From positions 1 to 64,000 of the forward strand of contig NZ_JXYA01000007.1 in assembly GCF_000967655.1 (NCBI RefSeq): a stretch of DNA of 64,000 nucleotides. Reading direction: 5' to 3'. The notes beneath the pieces were generated by a model. That model did not search any database. It saw only the letters and a program-made list of their open reading frames with translations, and had not been told where the DNA came from. Position numbers and translations under genes: made by a program. Shown one piece after another: positions 59,271 through 64,000 of the stretch; within the stretch, counting starts at the first letter, position 1, and every line of letters begins with the position of its first letter. This DNA comes from Pseudoalteromonas rubra. GTDB taxonomy: Bacteria; Pseudomonadota; Gammaproteobacteria; Enterobacterales; Alteromonadaceae.

Positions 59271-59711
59271 ATGTTTAAGTCTCTCTCTCTTGTTACATTG
59301 ATCTCGGTTGCATCTTTTTCAGCTACAGCTGCCTCTGGGGCGCGGGTTGTAAGCGCTGACGCTTCACCAGAATCGAAAGTATGTGCTATCGCGGCGGAAC
59401 AAGGTCTGAGTGCTGCACGTGCATATGGAGCGAAGCACGGTGTATTCGTATCACGTTTTTCTAAAACACTAGAGTGTAACGGTGAAGACATTCGCTCATT
59501 TGCCAAGCAGGCCGACACCAAGTCTGCAAACAGCCAGGCAAAAGTGAAGCTGATAGCTAAAAATGACACGATTGCAACTGAGCTATGTCTTAAAGCTGCC
59601 AAAGAAGGGCTGTCTAGCCTGAACCAATACCGTCATCAGGCCCGTAACCTAAAGTGCAATGATGTACCTGTTAAGCAGTTTATTAAAAACATCAATAATA
59701 CGGCTATCTAA
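59271..59711 (+). CDS. DUF3718-type secreted protein with two repeats
   Basis: A 146-residue protein with a signal peptide (about 1-21, ATAASG). Two similar units follow, one near 37-84 (CAIAAEQGLSAARAYG ... CNGEDIRSFAKQ) and one near 104-142 (CLKAAKEGLSSLNQYR ... CNDVPVKQFIKN). Each has two cysteines, likely one disulfide per unit, and matches DUF3718, a family of Alteromonadales with no known function. A strong promoter with a palindrome precedes it, so a regulated periplasmic protein is likely. Confidence 0.82.
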   Translation: MFKSLSLVTLISVASFSATAASGARVVSADASPESKVCAIAAEQGLSAARAYGAKHGVFVSRFSKTLECNGEDIRSFAKQADTKSANSQAKVKLIAKNDTIATELCLKAAKEGLSSLNQYRHQARNLKCNDVPVKQFIKNINNTAI

Positions 59712-59746
59712 ATACCCGTTATTAATGCAATAAATAATGCAATAAA

Positions 59747-59772
59747 AGCCCGGCCAGATGTGTCGGGTTTTT
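59747..59772 (+). terminator. Terminator after the DUF3718 gene
   Basis: GCCCGGC and GTCGGGT pair (one G-T) and are followed by a T-run, about 40 bp after the stop. Confidence 0.7.
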
Positions 59773-59960
59773 TGATCTCCCCGCACTGGCCGACAAAGCG
59801 CCACGGATACTGAGTTTGTGCTCGTACCAAACACTCAAATGTGTATTTTTAGTAACATCACATCTTGCCTTGTATATTTATGTGTTCTTAAAGTGTTTTC
59901 TATATGTTATAAAATATTTGGTAATTACAAATATAATTAACACTATGGAGAAGAGTAAGA

Positions 59961-62627
59961 ATGAAAAAGGGGATTACACTCACTGCACTGGCAGTATCAA
60001 CAGTCCTTGCTGGTAGCTTTCAGACAGCTCTGGCAGAAGAAGGCGAAGTCGAACGCATCGAGGTCACAGGCTCGCACATTAAACGTTCTGATATGGAAGG
60101 ACCCTCGCCAGTTCAATCCATTTCAGCATCCGATTTGGCTGCTACAGGTTCAACCGATCTGATTGGTGCGCTGCAAAAGCTCCCGGTCGCGGGCACGGGT
60201 ACCTTCAGTACTCAGGGCAACTCCAGCGATGACACAGCAAACGGTGGCTCCAGTGTGGCGCTGCGTGGCTTGGGCGCATCATCAACCCTGGTATTGATTA
60301 ATGGACGCCGGGTCGCCGTAAGCCCATTTGCAAAAGACATTGAAACCTCATTTGTTGACTTAAATACCATCCCGGTTTCTGCGGTAAAACGCATTGATGT
60401 ACTTAAAGATGGTGCATCAGCAACTTATGGTTCGGATGCGGTGGCGGGTGTTATCAACATCATCCTACGCAATGATATTGACGGTTTTGAAGTTGCGGCT
60501 AAAGTCTCTGATACAGCAGATGGTGGTGGTGAAGAGCAGAACTTTACCTTACTTTGGGGTAACTCTACCAACAAAGGCCATCACAACTTTACACTTGATT
60601 ACTTCAAACGCGGTGATGTGTTTTACTCAGACCGGGATTACACGGCCACGGCGGATCAGACCTTCCGCGGCGGTAATAATTCACTGAGCTCGTCTGGCTT
60701 CCCGGGCAGTATTGAAGTGGAGCGTGCCTCATTGAGTGACGAACAATGGGCACGCCTGCCTGTCGTGCGTACTGAGGATGATGGCACTCAGGTTCGTCAA
60801 ACCCTGTTCGCTGACGTGTGGGGTAATGATGTCTGTCCTGCTGATATGATAATCGGCGATATATGCCGTTATGACTATGCGCCGCATATGAGTCTGGTGC
60901 CCTCAACCGAGCGGGTTACCTTTAACTACAACGGTGTTCAGGAGATCATGGATGGCGTAGAGGGCTTTGCAGAGTTTTCGGCGCAGCATGCTTCGACCTT
61001 TATTCAGGGCGCTGCCAGCCCAAGCTTTACTGAACTCACCATGGCGGGCGATAACCCGAATCATCCTTTGGCCAATCAGCCCGATCACTTCCTGCATGGT
61101 GTAGACATCTCAATGCGACGCCGTACGGTGGATATTGGTAACCGTAAAAAAGACGTTGATTCAGAATACTATCGCGCGGTCATGGGCATGCGCGGTCAGT
61201 GGCAGGATTGGGAGTGGGAGTTTGCTTACTCTGCCATTCGCTCCAGCGCGGTTGAAAAAGGCTTTGATGGCTTCCCCAATAAACGTCTTGCGCAACAAGC
61301 CATTGACGAAGGCCGTTGGAACCCATTCGAACCCAGCACTAACACACAGGAAGGGTTAGATTTCTTTGAAACAACGACAACCCGTTACGGCTCATCAAGC
61401 ATGCAATCACTCGATGGTACTATTTCTGGTGAATTGTTTGAATTTGGCGATGGCTACGTGTCGGCAGCGTTCGGTTTTGAGCACCGTTATGAAAAAATAG
61501 AAGACAACCCGGATAACCAGTACCTTAGGGGCGAGATCTTTGGAACCGAAGCGACACAAGCGAACGGTGATCGCGACAATACAGCGGTGTTTGCGGAGTT
61601 CAGTGCGCCATTACTGGAAAACCTGGAACTTCAGTTAGCACTGCGCCATGAAGATTACAGTGATTTTGGTAATACCACAGATCCTAAAGTGGCTTTTCGC
61701 TGGACACCCATCGATTCTGTTGTGGTACGTGGCTCCTGGGGCACAGCATTCCGCGCGCCTTCACTTGTTCAGTTACACCTGGGCCGCACCGACGAATCGC
61801 CTAGCGTAATCGATAAAGAGCGGTGTAAGCAGACTGGCGCCGATGCCGATTGTTCGCCAACCGAATATACCGCCATCGTTGCCGGTAACAAGCTATTGCA
61901 ACCGGAAGAATCGGAAAACTTCAACCTGGGTGTGATCTGGCAGGCAACGGATACCTTTAGCATAGGCGTGGATTACTGGAACTATGATCAGGAAGACTTG
62001 ATCAAGAAAATTGGTGCGCAAAAGCTGGTCGACTGTTGCGGAACCGATCCTAACCTGGTGGTACGTGCTCCGAGTCAGGGCAGCACCTTAGGTCGCATCC
62101 TGGAAATCAATGATACCTTTGTGAACATTGGTGGTCGTGAAACCGATGGCCTGGACTTAGACATCGAATACCTGCTTACCACGTCAGAGATGGGTGAGCT
62201 GCGCTTCAACTATAACCTCACTTATACACTGAACTTCGAAGAGCAGTCGTTTGAAAGTGATGATGACGGCAATACCAGCACTGTGGTTGAAGACCTCAAT
62301 GGTGAGTACCAGCATCCGAAGTACCGCTGGACGGCTGGTGTTGACTGGTCAATGGATGATTATATTGCCAACCTGAGCTTTAACTATGTCGACAAGAATC
62401 TTGATCTTGCAGACAGCAACGGGGATAAATATGAAATTGATTCCTGGACCACGGTTGATACCAGCGTTAGCTATGTCGGCTATGACAAACTGACCGTGAC
62501 TATAGGCGCGTCAAACTTGTTTAATGAAGAGGCGCCTTTGGCTCCGTCTGAATCTATGGGGATTGATAACAAGACTCACAGCGCGTTGGGTCGTCAGGTG
62601 TATCTGAAGTTTGGCTATCAGTTTTAA
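59961..62627 (+). CDS. TonB-dependent receptor (VTGSHIKR group)
   Basis: An 888-residue outer-membrane receptor. The signal peptide ends near 25 (TALAEE). The plug begins VERIEVTGSHIKRSDMEGPSP, the start of a common proteobacterial group, with SVALRGLGASSTLVLINGRR and KDGASATYGSDAVAGVINI. The barrel ends YLKFGYQF. The gene follows an AT-rich leader and is closed by a bidirectional terminator. Ligand unknown; no transport partner adjacent. Confidence 0.94.
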   Translation: MKKGITLTALAVSTVLAGSFQTALAEEGEVERIEVTGSHIKRSDMEGPSPVQSISASDLAATGSTDLIGALQKLPVAGTGTFSTQGNSSDDTANGGSSVALRGLGASSTLVLINGRRVAVSPFAKDIETSFVDLNTIPVSAVKRIDVLKDGASATYGSDAVAGVINIILRNDIDGFEVAAKVSDTADGGGEEQNFTLLWGNSTNKGHHNFTLDYFKRGDVFYSDRDYTATADQTFRGGNNSLSSSGFPGSIEVERASLSDEQWARLPVVRTEDDGTQVRQTLFADVWGNDVCPADMIIGDICRYDYAPHMSLVPSTERVTFNYNGVQEIMDGVEGFAEFSAQHASTFIQGAASPSFTELTMAGDNPNHPLANQPDHFLHGVDISMRRRTVDIGNRKKDVDSEYYRAVMGMRGQWQDWEWEFAYSAIRSSAVEKGFDGFPNKRLAQQAIDEGRWNPFEPSTNTQEGLDFFETTTTRYGSSSMQSLDGTISGELFEFGDGYVSAAFGFEHRYEKIEDNPDNQYLRGEIFGTEATQANGDRDNTAVFAEFSAPLLENLELQLALRHEDYSDFGNTTDPKVAFRWTPIDSVVVRGSWGTAFRAPSLVQLHLGRTDESPSVIDKERCKQTGADADCSPTEYTAIVAGNKLLQPEESENFNLGVIWQATDTFSIGVDYWNYDQEDLIKKIGAQKLVDCCGTDPNLVVRAPSQGSTLGRILEINDTFVNIGGRETDGLDLDIEYLLTTSEMGELRFNYNLTYTLNFEEQSFESDDDGNTSTVVEDLNGEYQHPKYRWTAGVDWSMDDYIANLSFNYVDKNLDLADSNGDKYEIDSWTTVDTSVSYVGYDKLTVTIGASNLFNEEAPLAPSESMGIDNKTHSALGRQVYLKFGYQF

Positions 62628-62645
62628 TTAACGGTGTAAGCGTGC

Positions 62646-62684
62646 AAAAAGCCAGTGCTATCGAAAGAGGCACTGGCTTTTTTG
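62646..62684. terminator. Bidirectional terminator, receptor / DUF4136
   Basis: AAAAAGCCAGTGC and GCACTGGCTTTTTT form a strong stem flanked by A and T runs between convergent genes. Confidence 0.88.
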
Positions 62685-62691
62685 TAGCTAA

Positions 62692-63273
62692 TCAATGCTG
62701 AACTTTAGGCGGGAAGTTGGCCAGGATCTCGGCAATGGTTTTATTGACCGACTCGGTACGTTGCTCAGGGGTTTGCTTTGCGCGCAAACGGCTTTCTTTG
62801 GCACCGCGCCAGACTAACTGATTAGAAGTACGGTCGATGATATCAACCACCAGCGTACCAACTTTATATTCTCGTGCTGTGGTGTGATGGTCGACGCCCC
62901 AGCCCCAATAATTCCAGCGCGCGCCGTAGCTGACTTTAAAGGTATCTACCTCAAGCTTTTTGTCGACGGCAACGTGGTAATTGATCAATATATCGGCCTG
63001 AGCCGGGTCTGCCAGTTTGAACCCCTGGCTGGCCATTTGCTCGGTAATGGCGTTACGAATGCGTTTTTCCATTAGTCCGTTGACCTGATAGTTTTGCGGA
63101 CGTGCCTGCAAGCTGGCTTCAGCTGACCAGGCATAGGTTTTGTAGTTGGCAAACTCAACAGACTTGTCGTAGTCCCAATCCGGTGTAGTGCCACAGGCAC
63201 TGAGCATCAATAAACTTGCCACAACGGCAAAGGTCCGGGTGCTGACAAGGTGTTTTTTCAGTTGGTTCAGCAT
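62692..63273 (-). CDS. DUF4136 lipoprotein
   Basis: A 193-residue outer-membrane lipoprotein. The lipobox is LSAC at residues 24-27, so Cys27 would be acylated. The rest matches DUF4136: DWDYDKSVEFANYKTYAW, KRIRNAITEQMASQGF, ADILINYHVAVDKK, GTLVVDIIDRTSNQLVWRGAKE. Function unknown; envelope-linked. GGAGTAA lies before the start. Confidence 0.88.
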   Translation of the reverse strand: MLNQLKKHLVSTRTFAVVASLLMLSACGTTPDWDYDKSVEFANYKTYAWSAEASLQARPQNYQVNGLMEKRIRNAITEQMASQGFKLADPAQADILINYHVAVDKKLEVDTFKVSYGARWNYWGWGVDHHTTAREYKVGTLVVDIIDRTSNQLVWRGAKESRLRAKQTPEQRTESVNKTIAEILANFPPKVQH

Positions 63274-63377
63274 GGTTTACTCCTTAAAAGCATTCAATTT
63301 AAAGCCTAACTTAGTATACGACAGTTGAAGTGGGAAGATCATCACAAAAAAGGGCACTCAATTGTGCCCTTTCGATA

Positions 63378-64000
63378 TTAACTGTGCTCGACTTCGATCC
63401 AGTCTTTTTCGTCAACCCAGTTCTGACTGCCCTGATTGACGCTGCGGATTGGCACCAGATAATCACAACTTATTTGCGGTTTCACCGAGGCGAAAATCGG
63501 TACGAAACCAAAGCTGAGGGCGGTTTCGATGATCGCCTTCTGGTTTTGCGGGTCGATGTCGGCCGCTTCATCAATGTAAATCGGAATACGATACATCGCC
63601 TGTTCCTGATCGGAAAGCAGGTAGCGAATAAACAACATACCACACAACAACTTAATGGTGATCCGTGTACCATTCGAACCGGCAGAGTCAATCTTATCAA
63701 AGTGCTCGGTATCGCCCGCGCGGTTAACCACTTCAAAGCGGATATCAAACAGGTCGGTCAGTGTCAGGCCGGCTTTATCACTGGCCAGTTTGATAATGTG
63801 ATCTTTGGCCTCGTTAACGGCATTACTGTCGGCCGGCTGCTCGCTCAGCAGATCAAAGCTCTCACCTTGCTCGTACAAGTCGGAGGTTGCGATAATGGTA
63901 TCGATACTCTCTACCAGCATTTTTCTTGGGATCACATTGATCTTAAACGCCTTAAGGTTCGAGATGCGGTGCTGACTAATGCCCTTATTAAAACTGTTCA
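63378..64000 (-). CDS. SMC/MukB-like ATPase, C-terminal part, cut by window edge
   Basis: The C-terminal 207 codons of a larger protein: the frame stays open past the GTG at 63935 to base 64000, so the true start is outside. SAGSNGTRITIKLLCGMLFIRYLL resembles an ABC-type signature helix and RIPIYIDEAADIDPQNQ is a Walker B with catalytic Glu, followed by FVPIFASVKPQ (switch). This is the C-terminal ATPase half of an SMC/RecN/MukB-type protein; MksF/JetC-like condensins are the nearest guess. The genes to the right would decide. Confidence 0.7.
   Translation of the reverse strand, partial: NSFNKGISQHRISNLKAFKINVIPRKMLVESIDTIIATSDLYEQGESFDLLSEQPADSNAVNEAKDHIIKLASDKAGLTLTDLFDIRFEVVNRAGDTEHFDKIDSAGSNGTRITIKLLCGMLFIRYLLSDQEQAMYRIPIYIDEAADIDPQNQKAIIETALSFGFVPIFASVKPQISCDYLVPIRSVNQGSQNWVDEKDWIEVEHS

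Overview
The window looks like chromosomal DNA of a marine gammaproteobacterium of the Alteromonadales, most like Pseudoalteromonas. The reasons are three large TonB-dependent receptors, a receptor/tryptophan-halogenase/SapC locus, a PagL/MlaC pair, a DUF3718 protein, and standard gammaproteobacterial blocks (tmk-holB-pilZ-tatD, metG/apbC-dcd, yfbV/ackA-pta, dapE-yffB, recR-htpG). The genus is an inference from gene content; there is no rRNA in the window to confirm it.

Layout. 1-2.4 kb is an accessory patch: the end of a RAYT/IS200-type transposase, copies of a TGGTGGGTGTC repeat, a small tandem repeat, an orphan membrane protein, and one ORF flanked by integron-type attC core sites. 2.5-9.5 kb holds a TonB receptor with a strong upstream palindrome, a lipid A deacylase (pagL), a lone mlaC, recR, and htpG behind a clear heat-shock (RpoH) promoter. 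recR is not preceded by dnaX-ybaB as in many relatives. 9.5-17.9 kb is the most distinctive locus: two identical 16-bp palindromes of the LacI-operator type, a 909-aa TonB receptor, two flavin-dependent halogenase-like proteins, a convergent DUF6445 protein with a 2-oxoglutarate-dioxygenase-like H-x-D...H...R pattern, and SapC. 18-29.5 kb holds an isoaspartyl peptidase, a CBS-domain protein, HrpA, a receiver/PilZ pair, a two-component system with an unusual periplasmic insert, a P-loop kinase, a cupin and a DUF6765 protein. 29.6-34.2 kb is the tmk-holB-pilZ-tatD operon with a PhoD-like phosphatase at its end, followed by a 1232-aa propeller sensor kinase.

38-47.4 kb holds GNAT and NADAR enzymes, metG, apbC, dcd, a 7TM-GGDEF-EAL protein, a CLCA_X-type HEWWH protein and a DTW-domain tRNA-modification enzyme. 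47.5-52.4 kb has an Hpt protein, alaA, and a tightly overlapped leftward operon (ACT, EIIA-Glc-like, yffB, dapE, M15 peptidase). 52.5-59 kb has pta-ackA, yfbV, rlmA, a membrane protein and xthA. The right end has DUF3718 behind a palindromic promoter, a third TonB receptor, a DUF4136 lipoprotein, and the C-terminus of an SMC/MukB-like ATPase cut by the window edge.

The best candidate for an undescribed system is the receptor-halogenase-DUF6445-SapC locus (10.3-17.9 kb). A nutrient-responsive repressor could control uptake of a ligand together with oxidative tailoring enzymes of unknown substrate. No tRNA, rRNA, CRISPR array, prophage or restriction system was recognised.
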